Positions 48,927 through 57,071 of a stretch of DNA of 64,000 nucleotides are shown one piece after another. The position numbers were made by a program, and so were the translations under genes. Position 1 is the first letter of the stretch. The number at the start of each line of letters is the position of its first letter. The stretch lies in NCBI GenBank assembly GCA_949293815.1, contig CASFEZ010000005.1, forward strand, positions 1-64,000. The letters are read 5' to 3'. Source of the DNA: an uncultured Eubacteriales bacterium (GTDB lineage: Bacteria; Bacillota; Clostridia; Oscillospirales; Acutalibacteraceae). The notes below the pieces were generated by a model, which worked only from the letters and a program-made list of their open reading frames with translations, had not been told where the DNA came from and ran no database searches.

Positions 48927-49529
48927 CTAGATTCGTTCAAAATCCTGCGCGCCGTGTCCACAGATGGGGCACTGGTAGCCCTCGGGGAGGGTTTCACTCT
49001 CGTAGATATAGCCGCAGACCTTGCAGCGCCAGCCTTTTTTGGTGGTTTTTTGGGGCTGGGGTTTGATGTTTTTCTGATAATATGCATAGGTGACGGACGG
49101 TTCATCCGAAAGCCGTTCGGCGCTGTGTACCACCGCCAAAAACAGTGTATGGGTCGAAAGTTCCCGCATCGAGGTCACCTCGGCTTGCAAGTGGGCATTG
49201 GTATGCTCTTTCAGCAAGAAAATACCGTTGCTGCCCCGCTCGTAGCCGTCAAAGCCGGCGAGCTTGTCCGCCGTCCGACCGCTTTGGAAGCCAAACCGGC
49301 GAAACAGATCAAAAGGTGCGCTTTCGGTGAGCACCGACACAGAAAGCCGACCGGTTTTTGCTATCATATCCCTTGTCAGATTCCGCCGGTTCACCGCAAC
49401 GGCAATCAAATTCGGCTCACTGGTCACCTGGGTTACCGTATTGACAATACAGCCATTGTCCTTTTCGCCCTCTTTGGCCGAGAGCACGTATAAGCCATAG
49501 CTCAGTTGGTACATAGCGGTCGGGTCCAT
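48927..49529 (-). CDS. Flavin reductase-rubredoxin fusion (Hrb type)
   Basis: 200 residues from ATG 49529, behind AAAGGAG. Residues 1-155 are a flavin reductase-like split barrel (YGLYVLSAKEGEKDNGCIVNTVTQVTSEPNLIAVAVNR, STHTLFLAVVHSAERL). Residues 165-200 are a rubredoxin domain with the four Cys in RCKVCGYIYESE and YQCPICGHGAQDF. Moorella has the same fusion (high-molecular-weight rubredoxin), which moves electrons from NADH to the flavodiiron protein; the flavodiiron gene is 3 kb away. Only about 35 bp of non-coding DNA lies between its stop and the tRNA-Gln promoter. Confidence 0.9.
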   Translation of the reverse strand: MDPTAMYQLSYGLYVLSAKEGEKDNGCIVNTVTQVTSEPNLIAVAVNRRNLTRDMIAKTGRLSVSVLTESAPFDLFRRFGFQSGRTADKLAGFDGYERGSNGIFLLKEHTNAHLQAEVTSMRELSTHTLFLAVVHSAERLSDEPSVTYAYYQKNIKPQPQKTTKKGWRCKVCGYIYESETLPEGYQCPICGHGAQDFERI

Positions 49530-49562
49530 AAAAGCACTCCTTTGTAAATAGAATACAACTGT

Positions 49563-49761
49563 GTAGGGGCGGGTCTTGTGCCCGCCCGGGGAAGTGGCAG
49601 ATAATTCAAGATTCTGCTTTCCCGGGAAGACGCACAAATTGGTTGTTATTTCTGTTGGCAAACATCATCAAATGAAAAAAGAGATTTCTGCAACGCGCCA
49701 CCTGCACAGTATATGGGTATTTTCATCAACGCTCTCGGGCGGGCACAAGACCCGCCCCTAC
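49563..49761. repeat. REPIN-like inverted pair of GTAG-headed hairpins
   Basis: 199 bp. The left arm (49563-49590) opens with GTAG and folds as GGGCGGG-TCTTGT-GCCCGCCC. The right arm (49734-49761) is its inverted copy, 27 of 28 bases matching, and ends in CTAC. This is the build of a REP doublet: each REP has a 4-base GTAG foot and a GC hairpin that RAYT transposases recognise. The interior shows no gene. It lies between the flavin reductase-rubredoxin gene and leuS and may also act as a terminator on both strands. Confidence 0.75.
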
Positions 49762-49812
49762 GGTGTTCTTTCTTTTCACCTTTGGCGGCATCCGTAAGGA
49801 TTCGGTCTTATC

Positions 49813-52221
49813 TTATTTTTTAACAACAATATTAACCAGTTTCCCCTTGACATACAGCTCTTTCACAATGGGCTTACCGTCAATTTCCGCTTTGACGGCG
49901 GGGGCTTGTTTGGCGGTGGCGATGGCGTCGGCGGCTTCGATGTCGGCGTCCACGTTGATGCGGGCGCGAATCTTGCCGTTGACCTGTACGGCAATCTCCA
50001 CCACGCTGTCGCGGCATTTGGTCTCGTCATAGGTCGGCCACTGGGCAGCGTTCAGCTCTCCGCCGAAGCCCATCACGCTCCACAGCTCCTCCGTCACATG
50101 AGGCGCCATGGGGTTCAGGAGAATGGCAAAGGTTCTCAGCTCGCCGCGGGTAATTTTACCGGTGTCGTAAATGGTATTCATCAGCGACATCAGCGCGGCA
50201 ATGGCGGTGTTGCCCTTCAGGTTGTCAATATCTTCGGTGACCTTTTTAATGGTCTTATGGAACGCGCTCTCCAGCTCAGGGCGGTAGCCGTCCCCGTCCA
50301 CCACAATTTCCTGCAAATTCCAGAACCGCTCCGCAAAGCGCTTGCAGCCCTTAATAGAAGCAGGGTTCCAGGGCGCTGCCTTTTCAAAATCCCCGATAAA
50401 CATTTCATACAGCCGCATGGTATCCGCGCCGTATTCGTTGACAATATCGTCGGGATTGACCACATTGCCCCGGGATTTGCTCATTTTCTCGCCGTTTTCG
50501 CCTAAAATCATGCCATGGCTGGTGCGTTTCTGATAGGGCTCCTTGGTGGGCACCACGCCGATGTCATACAGGAATTTATGCCAGAACCGGCTGTACAGCA
50601 AATGCAGGGTGGTATGTTCCATACCGCCGTTGTACCAATCCACCGGCAGCCAGTAATTCAGCGCCTCTTTGGACGCCAACGCGTCGTTATTATGCGGGTC
50701 GCAATAGCGCAGGAAATACCAGGAAGAACCCGCCCACTGGGGCATGGTATCGGTTTCTCGCTTTGCGGGACCGCCGCAGTGCGGGCAGGTGGTATTGACC
50801 CAATCGGTCAGCTTGGCCAGGGGGGATTCGCCGTTATCGGTGGGGGTGTAGGAATCCACCTTCGGCAGCCGCAGCGGCAGCTCGCTTTCGGGCAGCGGGA
50901 CATAGCCGCATTTTTCGCAATAAACAATCGGAATCGGCTCGCCCCAATATCTTTGGCGGGAGAACACCCAATCGCGCAGCTTAAAATTGACCTTGGCGTG
51001 CCCTTTGCCCTCTTTTTCCAGCCATTCGGTAATTTTTACCTTGGCTTCTTCGACAGAAAGCCCGGTCAAAAAGCCGGAATTGACCATCACGCCGGTGGCG
51101 CAGTCGGTAAAGGCTCCTTTTTCAATATCGCCGCCCTTGACCACCTCCACCATGGGAATGCCGAACTTTTTGGCAAATTCCCAGTCGCGGGAGTCGTGCG
51201 CCGGCACCGCCATAATCGCGCCGGTACCGTAGGAAGCCAATACATAGTCGGAAATATAGATGGGGATCCATTCGCCGTTCACCGGGTTCTTGGCTCGCAC
51301 ACCCTTCAGGCATACGCCGGTCTTTTCCTTGTTGACCTCTGCGCGCTCAAAATCGCTCTTGCGGGCGGCGGCGTCCTGATAGGCTTTGACCTCGTCCATA
51401 TTTTCAATTTTATCCGCCCATTTGGCAATCAATTCGTGCTCGGGCGCCATAACCATATAGGTTGCGCCGAACAGCGTATCCGGGCGGGTGGTATATACGG
51501 TAATCGGATCGCCGGTTTCGGCGGTAAAAACCACTTCCGCGCCGGTGGAACGGCCAATCCAGTTTTTCTGCTGGGCTTTTACCCGGTCAATAAAATCCAG
51601 CTCGTCCAAATCATCCACCAGCCGCTGGGCATACTCGGTGATTTTCAGCATCCACTGGCTTTTGACCTTGTGCACAACCTCGCTGCCGCAACGCTCGCAC
51701 ACGCCGTTGACCACTTCTTCGTTCGCCAAAACGCATTTGCAGGAGGTGCACCAGTTGACCGACATTTCCTTTTTATACGCCAGCCCCTTTTTGAACATCT
51801 GCAAAAAAATCCACTGGGTCCATTTATAATAATTCGGGTCGGTGGTGTTGATTTCCCGGCTCCAGTCAAAGGAAAAGCCCAGGGATTGCAGCTGCTGCTT
51901 AAAATGGGCAATATTATCGTGGGTGACAATTTCCGGATGGATATGGTTCTTAATCGCATAGTTTTCCGTGGGCAGACCAAAGGCATCCCAGCCCATGGGA
52001 TACAGCACATTATAGCCCTGCATTCTCTTTTTTCTGGCAACCGCGTCCAGCGCCGTATAGGAACGGGGATGCCCCACATGCAGCCCCTGCCCCGACGGGT
52101 AGGGGAATTCCACCAGGCAGTAATACTTGGGTTTGTCGTACTCGTTTTTGGCATGGAACACGCCCTCTTCTTCCCAGCGGTCCTGCCATTTTTTCTCAAT
52201 CTGCTTAAAATTATATTCCAT
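49813..52221 (-). CDS. leuS: Leucyl-tRNA synthetase
   Basis: 802 residues, bacterial LeuRS length. Class I HIGH motif as [17 protein letters not shown], zinc knuckle [10 protein letters not shown]...CERCG, editing domain with [19 protein letters not shown] and [17 protein letters not shown] as [18 protein letters not shown], and C-terminal anticodon and C-terminal domains ending in KLVNIVVKK. It charges tRNA-Leu, whose CAG isoacceptor is in this window. The last gene of a four-gene operon led by a T-box. Confidence 0.98.
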   Translation of the reverse strand: MEYNFKQIEKKWQDRWEEEGVFHAKNEYDKPKYYCLVEFPYPSGQGLHVGHPRSYTALDAVARKKRMQGYNVLYPMGWDAFGLPTENYAIKNHIHPEIVTHDNIAHFKQQLQSLGFSFDWSREINTTDPNYYKWTQWIFLQMFKKGLAYKKEMSVNWCTSCKCVLANEEVVNGVCERCGSEVVHKVKSQWMLKITEYAQRLVDDLDELDFIDRVKAQQKNWIGRSTGAEVVFTAETGDPITVYTTRPDTLFGATYMVMAPEHELIAKWADKIENMDEVKAYQDAAARKSDFERAEVNKEKTGVCLKGVRAKNPVNGEWIPIYISDYVLASYGTGAIMAVPAHDSRDWEFAKKFGIPMVEVVKGGDIEKGAFTDCATGVMVNSGFLTGLSVEEAKVKITEWLEKEGKGHAKVNFKLRDWVFSRQRYWGEPIPIVYCEKCGYVPLPESELPLRLPKVDSYTPTDNGESPLAKLTDWVNTTCPHCGGPAKRETDTMPQWAGSSWYFLRYCDPHNNDALASKEALNYWLPVDWYNGGMEHTTLHLLYSRFWHKFLYDIGVVPTKEPYQKRTSHGMILGENGEKMSKSRGNVVNPDDIVNEYGADTMRLYEMFIGDFEKAAPWNPASIKGCKRFAERFWNLQEIVVDGDGYRPELESAFHKTIKKVTEDIDNLKGNTAIAALMSLMNTIYDTGKITRGELRTFAILLNPMAPHVTEELWSVMGFGGELNAAQWPTYDETKCRDSVVEIAVQVNGKIRARINVDADIEAADAIATAKQAPAVKAEIDGKPIVKELYVKGKLVNIVVKK

Positions 52222-52245
52222 TGCAAAGATTCCTTCCTTACTCGT

Positions 52246-52596
52246 TTAATCTTCTGTAATCCACTCGGAAATATCGACCTGACTGCCGTCTGTCCATAAC
52301 CGCTCCAGGTTATAATATTCCCGCGCCTCGGCGGTGAACAGATGCACCATCACCTCGCCGTAATCGAGCAAAATCCAACCGGTAGCCCGTCCTTCCACGG
52401 CGACCGGCTCGATGCCGTCCTTTTGCAGCTGTTCTTCAATCTCATCCGCAAGGGAACGCACATGAATATTGGATGTACCGGTGGCAATCACAAAATAGTC
52501 CGACAAAATGGTCAGCTCCGCAATGTGTATGGCAACAATGTCCGTGCCTTTTTTCTTGTCGATAATCTGTACGATTTTTTTCAAGGTATCTGTCAT
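52246..52596 (-). CDS. rsfS: Ribosomal silencing factor RsfS
   Basis: 116 residues, usual for the RsfS/Iojap family. Markers: KKGTDIVAIHIAELTILSDYFVIATGTSNIHVRSLADEIEE and EGRATGWILLDYGEVMVHLFTAEAREYYNLERLW. It binds L14 and blocks subunit joining during starvation. It overlaps yqeK by ATGA and lies 24 bp before leuS. Confidence 0.96.
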   Translation of the reverse strand: MTDTLKKIVQIIDKKKGTDIVAIHIAELTILSDYFVIATGTSNIHVRSLADEIEEQLQKDGIEPVAVEGRATGWILLDYGEVMVHLFTAEAREYYNLERLWTDGSQVDISEWITED

Positions 52597-53186
52597 GGGG
52601 TATCCTCCCTTTCCTGTTTCAGTCTTTGCATGACCGCGTCATTATATGCGGCCGCCGTATCCAGATAGATGGGCTTGCGCTTTTCGCAGAGCTCCCGAAT
52701 CGTAAAATTCAGCCCTTCTTCTATCGCGCTTTCCAGCGAATGCATTGCCGCTGTGCGCATCTCCTCAACGCCGGGGTAATCCCGGTCTTCGGAAATAAAA
52801 TCGGCGACAAATACAATTTTTTCCAACAGCGACATATGCGCCCGCCCGGAGGTATGGTACCGCACTGCCATTAGAATATCCGTATCGTCTACGGCCAATT
52901 CGTTTTTCAAATAGTCCGCCCCGGCCACGGAATGCCACAGCGCCGGCTGACTGAGCAAAACCTCGTCGGCGTCTTTGATGTGAATTTCAATATAGGCTTT
53001 CAGCGCTTCTTTGGGCATATCTTTTAAGATATCATGGATCAGCCCTGCCGTATAGGCTTTCTTCTCGTCCCCGCCGTATCGGGCGGCCAGCGCGGCGGCG
53101 GCTTTGGCAACGCATAGCGAATGCCGGTACCGCTTTTCGCTCAAGCGCTTTTGAATTTCCTGTTGATAAAACGCATCACTTTTCAC
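52593..53186 (-). CDS. yqeK: YqeK-type HD-domain hydrolase
   Basis: 197 residues from GTG 53186, behind AGGAAGG. The HD domain (about 20-130) has His in YRHSLCVAKAA, HD in TAGLIHDILKDMP, WHSVAGADYL, and Asp in FVADFISEDRD. YqeK proteins split diadenosine tetraphosphate symmetrically and are found beside nadD and rsfS throughout Firmicutes, as here. It overlaps both neighbours by a few bases. Confidence 0.9.
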   Translation of the reverse strand: MKSDAFYQQEIQKRLSEKRYRHSLCVAKAAAALAARYGGDEKKAYTAGLIHDILKDMPKEALKAYIEIHIKDADEVLLSQPALWHSVAGADYLKNELAVDDTDILMAVRYHTSGRAHMSLLEKIVFVADFISEDRDYPGVEEMRTAAMHSLESAIEEGLNFTIRELCEKRKPIYLDTAAAYNDAVMQRLKQEREDTP

Positions 53187-53775
53187 AATAGAAACCTTCC
53201 TGTTTAATATACGCCGCCGCCTCGGGGGGCAGATAGCCGTCAATGTTCTCGCCGGCGGCAATTTTTTGGCGAATCAGCGTGGAACTGATGGGCAGGGGCG
53301 GCACGCAGAAAATCTGTACCCGGTCGCTTTTCAGCACCTCGTCGGCATAGCGCCGCAATTCGTTTGCGTCATGCTCCCCATCCCGTGCCATGGCGCAAAG
53401 GGTACAGTTTTCCAAAATCTCCTGCCAGCGATACCAGCGGTCAAAATACAGCAGCATATCCGCGCCCACCAGCAAAAAAAAGTCGTCGTTTGGGTACTCT
53501 CTTCGCAGCTGCAAAAGCGTATCGATGGTATAGCTTTTTCCCTCGCGCCGCAATTCCATATCCGAAAGTACAAAAAACGGCTCGGGGAAAACCATGGCGC
53601 AGAGCTTCAGGCGCGCCGGGTCGGGAATGCGGATAGCATTCTGCTTATGGGGTGGCTGACCGGCGGGTATGACCAGCACCTTGTCCAGCTGCAGTTTTTC
53701 ATAAAACCGAAGCCCCATATAATGGTGCCCGTTGTGCGGCGGGTCAAAGCTGCCGCCTAAAATGCCGATACGCAA
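53176..53775 (-). CDS. nadD: Nicotinate-nucleotide adenylyltransferase
   Basis: 199 residues from TTG 53775, behind GGGGGAGGG; the frame stays open through the T-box leader, but that part is RNA structure. Nucleotidyltransferase motifs: RIGILGGSFDPPHNGHHYMG (H-x-G-H), VLVIPAGQPPHKQN, DFFLLVGADMLLYFDRWYRWQEI, and ISSTLIRQKIAAGE near the end (S-S-T-x-x-R). It makes deamido-NAD. First gene of the nadD-yqeK-rsfS-leuS operon. Confidence 0.95.
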   Translation of the reverse strand: MRIGILGGSFDPPHNGHHYMGLRFYEKLQLDKVLVIPAGQPPHKQNAIRIPDPARLKLCAMVFPEPFFVLSDMELRREGKSYTIDTLLQLRREYPNDDFFLLVGADMLLYFDRWYRWQEILENCTLCAMARDGEHDANELRRYADEVLKSDRVQIFCVPPLPISSTLIRQKIAAGENIDGYLPPEAAAYIKQEGFYCEK

Positions 53776-53790
53776 ACGCTTCCCTCCCCC

Positions 53791-54040
53791 GAAAAAGAAA
53801 ACCCCTATGCGAAAAGCACAGGGGCGTTTTGTCAGTAAAACGCGGTACCACCCGGTTTCGGCGCAGTCGCCCACGCCCTCTTTACGCCTTAACGCGGCAA
53901 AACGGCACTGCTTATGGATTACAGTGCAGCTCGGGAATGAGCTATCCGAAGCGTCCGCTGCCGCCTTGCACCAACCGGCGGCTCTCTGCAAAAAACGGGT
54001 GCGCTCCCTTTTTTCCGTCATAGCTTTTCAAGATGATTCA
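53791..54040 (-). promoter_or_regulatory. T-box leader, probably leucine-responsive
   Basis: On the minus strand the leader has a stem I region with AGAGAGCCGCCGGTTGGTGCAA (typical distal stem I bulge and loop), the conserved T-box segment GGGTGGTACCGCG at 53841-53853, and a terminator at 53791-53824 (CCCCTGTGC/GCATAGGGG, then TTTTCTTTTT). Uncharged tRNA would pair with the T-box and stabilise the antiterminator. The operon ends with leuS, so leucine is the expected ligand; a CTC triplet near 53938 could be the specifier, but I am not certain of its position. Confidence 0.88.
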
Positions 54041-54046
54041 TTGTCT

Positions 54047-54075
54047 ATTATAATCGCCCCGGGACAGGAAGTCAA
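54047..54075 (-). promoter_or_regulatory. Promoter of the T-box/nadD-leuS operon
   Basis: Minus-strand TTGACT (54070-54075), 17-bp spacer, TATAAT (54047-54052). Confidence 0.85.
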
Positions 54076-54130
54076 CCGCAAAATCAAAAGAAACGAAAAA
54101 AGGCATCCTCCTCTTTTGGGAGCCTGGCGA

Positions 54131-54160
54131 CAAAAAGGACGGCGCCGTGCGGCACCGTCC
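54131..54160 (-). terminator. Terminator of the sigma/anti-sigma/exported protein genes
   Basis: On the minus strand GGACGGTGCC pairs with GGCGCCGTCC (one G-U pair) over a 4-nt loop, followed by TTTTTG. Confidence 0.8.
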
Positions 54161-54200
54161 TTCTACTAAGCTTATTTTATTTTGCTGCTGAAACCCCGGC

Positions 54201-54581
54201 TTAATGGCAAGAAACACGATATGTGCGTATCAATGTTGAATGTGAATAATCGCAGCGGGAGCACAACTCGACACTATATACATGCGCTTCACAATGAGGC
54301 GCATCAGCATATTTATAATGAGAATATCCTATATGCTGCGTGGTCGTAATATTATGACCGAACAGCGTACAAGTCAGTCCGCGGGTTTTCGGCTCGGGAT
54401 TGTCACCGTTAAAATAGATATCAATCAGCCGCTCCTGTATCTCCTCGGAGGTGCCCGGCTCAAAGACAAAGGTCACACCGTTCACATCGCGCACAATCTC
54501 CTCGCTGTCCGCCGAAAAGCCCATCACCGACAGGGAAAAGAGCATTGACACAACCAAAAGCAAACTAAAAATTCGTTTCAT
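54201..54581 (-). CDS. Small exported Cys/His-rich protein, function unknown
   Basis: 126 residues. Signal peptide MKRIFSLLLVVSMLFSLSVMGFSA. The mature part has an acidic region (DVNGVTFVFEPGTSEEIQERL) and then a Cys/His-rich end: CTLFGHNITTTQHIGYSHY, APHCEAHVYSVELCSRCDYSHS, and the last residues SCH. Five Cys and several His could bind zinc or make disulfides, as in similar short exported proteins of gut Clostridia. It follows the anti-sigma gene by 14 bp, so it is probably under the same sigma system. Confidence 0.6.
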   Translation of the reverse strand: MKRIFSLLLVVSMLFSLSVMGFSADSEEIVRDVNGVTFVFEPGTSEEIQERLIDIYFNGDNPEPKTRGLTCTLFGHNITTTQHIGYSHYKYADAPHCEAHVYSVELCSRCDYSHSTLIRTYRVSCH

Positions 54582-54595
54582 TTTTCTTGACTCCT

Positions 54596-55402
54596 TTATT
54601 CTTGATATAGTTCTAAATTTTCAACAAGCTCATATACCTCATCCAGCTCGGGCGCAGCTACATAATAATAGTGCTCGCCGTACTGGAAGAAGCAGAAATA
54701 TCCCGGTCCGTGCCCGGTCTCTTCACCAAACATCAGGCACCGCAGTCCATTGATGGTCTTTTTGCCAAAGCAGGTGTCGTTATATGCCTCCGGCATCTGC
54801 TGATACAGATAAATCATAACATCATATGACAGATTGTCTGAATTATAATAAGAAAGCTCATTGTGCCCGTATTCATTTAAATACATGACGGTTGTCATCC
54901 GGTTGCCTCTTGGGAATTTGGTAGGATAATAAAAGTTATTCAGCCCAAGCGCTTGCGCCGCTTCCTGCACCGTATCATAATAGGTCGGATGGATTTCGGC
55001 AAAATATTCGTTGGAAACAATTTCGCCCGAATCCGGGTCAAATTCGGCTGAAGCAAATTCCTGCGAATAGGACTCTGACTCCGGCTGGTTGGCGACGCCG
55101 CCGACCCAGGTCAGAATCGCCAGCATGGCGGCGCAGGCAGCCACCAGAATATATTTTTTTCTGCGGCGTTTCCCTGTTCGCGTTTCCGAATGTTTCTTTT
55201 CTGCGGCAAAGGGGATTTTCGCTATCGCTTCCTGCATTTCCTGTTCCGTCAGCTTTTCGTGCCCCTCCAGCTCTGTCAACAGTTCCACACATTCCGAAAC
55301 CAGCTGGGCGTCCATTTCCGCATAGGGCTTCGCTGTTTCTTCGTCACGAATCCGACGGAGCTGACGAATAAGCTCTTCTTTTTTCTCAGGTGCGTTTTTC
55401 AC
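54596..55402 (-). CDS. Single-pass membrane protein, probable anti-sigma factor
   Basis: 268 residues from GTG 55402 (GGGAGGGAG upstream). A cytoplasmic helical N-terminus (residues 1-80, KKEELIRQLRRIRDEETAKPYAEMDAQLVSECVELLTEL), then Lys/Arg-rich sequence and one transmembrane helix (YILVAACAAMLAILTWVGGVA). The outer 160 residues are Tyr/Asn-rich and include YYPTKFPRGNRMTTVMYLNEYG. The N-terminal organisation matches proteins encoded downstream of clostridial ECF sigma factors. A small exported Cys/His protein follows. The outer domain family is not known to me. Confidence 0.65.
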   Translation of the reverse strand: MKNAPEKKEELIRQLRRIRDEETAKPYAEMDAQLVSECVELLTELEGHEKLTEQEMQEAIAKIPFAAEKKHSETRTGKRRRKKYILVAACAAMLAILTWVGGVANQPESESYSQEFASAEFDPDSGEIVSNEYFAEIHPTYYDTVQEAAQALGLNNFYYPTKFPRGNRMTTVMYLNEYGHNELSYYNSDNLSYDVMIYLYQQMPEAYNDTCFGKKTINGLRCLMFGEETGHGPGYFCFFQYGEHYYYVAAPELDEVYELVENLELYQE

Positions 55403-55505
55403 AAATTCAACTCCCTCCCGTAATGGGAACCAATTGTTTGCAGTAACGCTCCTCACTCATTTCCGCAAGTGCAATGGAAAATAAGCGGCGCTTTCTTTTG
55501 CGCCG

Positions 55506-56045
55506 TTATAAAAGCAAATAAAACAACAGAAAAAACATCGATACCAGCTGTATGATTTTTTTACGCATACGGTGCGCCCGTACATAGGCGGCATTGCTGG
55601 AAATGCCCAAACGCTGCGCAATGTGCTGATAACTCAGACCATCGTCATAGACCCAGTGAAACAGCCTGCGTTCATCCTCGGTCAGCTGTTCCAGAATTTC
55701 TGTTTTGGCCTTGTCAATATCGGCCTCTGTCATATTTGTTTGCAGCAGCTCCGGTTTATCGGCATACAAAATATCTGCCTGTCTGCAAGTGTCGTCATCC
55801 AAACTGCAGCAAGCTGTCTTTTGCCTTTGGCGAAAACATTCCTTTACTTTGTTATCCGCCACGGCATACAGCCAAGCCAAAAGATTTTTATCATGCAATA
55901 TTTCCTGATTTGTTTGCAGCTGCAAAAATACCGACTGGGTCACATCTTTTGCATCCTCTTTGTTTTGCAGCTTGGAGAGGCAAAACAGATAAACATGCTG
56001 ATAGTATTGCTGCGCGCAGCGCTGTAAATCGTCAGGACTTAACAT
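55506..56045 (-). CDS. ECF-type sigma factor with hydrophobic C-terminal tail
   Basis: 179 residues. Region 2: YYQHVYLFCLSKLQNKEDAKDVTQSVFLQL and LLAWLYAVADNKVKECFR. Region 4: TEDERRLFHWVYDDGLSYQHIAQRLGISSNAAYVRAHRMRKKI, with a good helix-turn-helix. The last 16 residues (IIQLVSMFFLLFYLLL) are strongly hydrophobic, which is unusual for a sigma factor and could tether it to the membrane or to the anti-sigma protein. The anti-sigma gene begins about 100 bp downstream. Confidence 0.85.
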   Translation of the reverse strand: MLSPDDLQRCAQQYYQHVYLFCLSKLQNKEDAKDVTQSVFLQLQTNQEILHDKNLLAWLYAVADNKVKECFRQRQKTACCSLDDDTCRQADILYADKPELLQTNMTEADIDKAKTEILEQLTEDERRLFHWVYDDGLSYQHIAQRLGISSNAAYVRAHRMRKKIIQLVSMFFLLFYLLL

Positions 56046-56081
56046 CCGATCACCAGAACCTTTGCGTGTTCCTGTAGGTAT

Positions 56082-56110
56082 AGTGTAACTGATTTATGCC
56101 CGTTTGTCAA
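56082..56110 (-). promoter_or_regulatory. Promoter of the second ECF sigma gene
   Basis: Minus-strand TTGACA (56105-56110), 17-bp spacer, TACACT (56082-56087). It looks like a housekeeping promoter rather than an ECF one. Confidence 0.7.
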
Positions 56111-56195
56111 TTAGAAAAAGTAAAAATTTTTAGAAATTTGCCTTTTTTCTTCTTATACCTCACGCGCCGGTCAGCTGCGTTTATCCGATCGCGAC

Positions 56196-57071
56196 CTATA
56201 ACATAGCCGCACGCGCGGCTCTTTGCATATCCGGCGGCATCGGGCAGGAAAAAAACAGTTCCTTTCCGCTAATCGGGTGAACAAAGCCCATGGACGCGCA
56301 ATGCAGCGCCGCCCGCCCAATCCGTTCCCGGCTGCCGCCGTACATATCGTCGCCCAACAGCGGCGTTCCCAGAGAGGCAAAATGCACCCGAATCTGGTGG
56401 GTTCTGCCGGTCAGCGGCCGCACCCGAACCAGCGAGCAGGCGTTACCCGCCGCCAGAGATTCCCAGGTGGTAACGGCATACTCGCCGCCCTCGCCCACCG
56501 CCCGCAGGGTTTTCATGGGGTCGGGGCGTATAATGGGCCTGTTAATGACACCCGCGCCCCGATAGCATCCGGAAGGCAGCGCCAGATAGCTTTTTTCAAT
56601 CCGCCCCGCCAAAGCTGCGGCAGCAACGCCGTTCAGCGCGCAAAGCACCAGCCCGGAGGTACATTTATCCAGCCGCCCCACCGCCCGGAATGTCGCCGCC
56701 CGCCCCTGCGAAAGCAAATGGGCAGCCACCCCGTTGGCCAGGGTATCCCCCTGATGGTTGTGGGTCGGGTGCATCGCCAGATTCGCCGGCTTGTTGATAA
56801 CCAGCAAATCTTCATCCTCATACACCATATCCAGCGCCATGGGCTGCGGGGCAATGGTATTTTCCTCTTCCGGCAGACGGATTTCCAGCGTATCCCCTGC
56901 CTTTAGCCGGTCAATGGTGCGCGTAGGGGCATCGTTCAGCAAAATGCCATCCGGCAGGTTTTTCAGGGTAATCACCATGCGGGATGAGAGCTTCCCCTCA
57001 CCCCGCAGATAATGAATCACCTTGCGCCCCTCGTAGGATAGCGGGATATGATAGACAATGGATCGTCTCAT
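56196..57071 (-). CDS. RluA-family pseudouridine synthase
   Basis: 291 residues. No long S4 domain is obvious, but residues 10-60 (RKVIHYLRGEGKLSSRMV...GDTLEIRLPE) are S4-like. Motif II with the catalytic Asp is GRLDKCTSGLVLCAL (RLD-x-x-TSG). Further family blocks: VINKPANLAMHPTHNHQGDTLANGV and VRPLTGRTHQIRVHFASLGTPLLGDDMYGG. RluA/RluD-type enzymes isomerise uridines in rRNA or tRNA. The exact site is unknown. Overlaps the upstream GH25/dockerin gene by ATGA. Confidence 0.9.
   Translation of the reverse strand: MRRSIVYHIPLSYEGRKVIHYLRGEGKLSSRMVITLKNLPDGILLNDAPTRTIDRLKAGDTLEIRLPEEENTIAPQPMALDMVYEDEDLLVINKPANLAMHPTHNHQGDTLANGVAAHLLSQGRAATFRAVGRLDKCTSGLVLCALNGVAAAALAGRIEKSYLALPSGCYRGAGVINRPIIRPDPMKTLRAVGEGGEYAVTTWESLAAGNACSLVRVRPLTGRTHQIRVHFASLGTPLLGDDMYGGSRERIGRAALHCASMGFVHPISGKELFFSCPMPPDMQRAARAAML

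Noticed and set aside
50515..52299. 594-codon plus-strand frame opposite leuS
   Set aside because: Shadow of leucyl-tRNA synthetase; no ribosome site or known motif.
53776..54021. N-terminal extension of nadD
   Set aside because: The open frame covers the T-box leader and its terminator; the TTG at 53775 has a strong ribosome site and gives the standard protein start.
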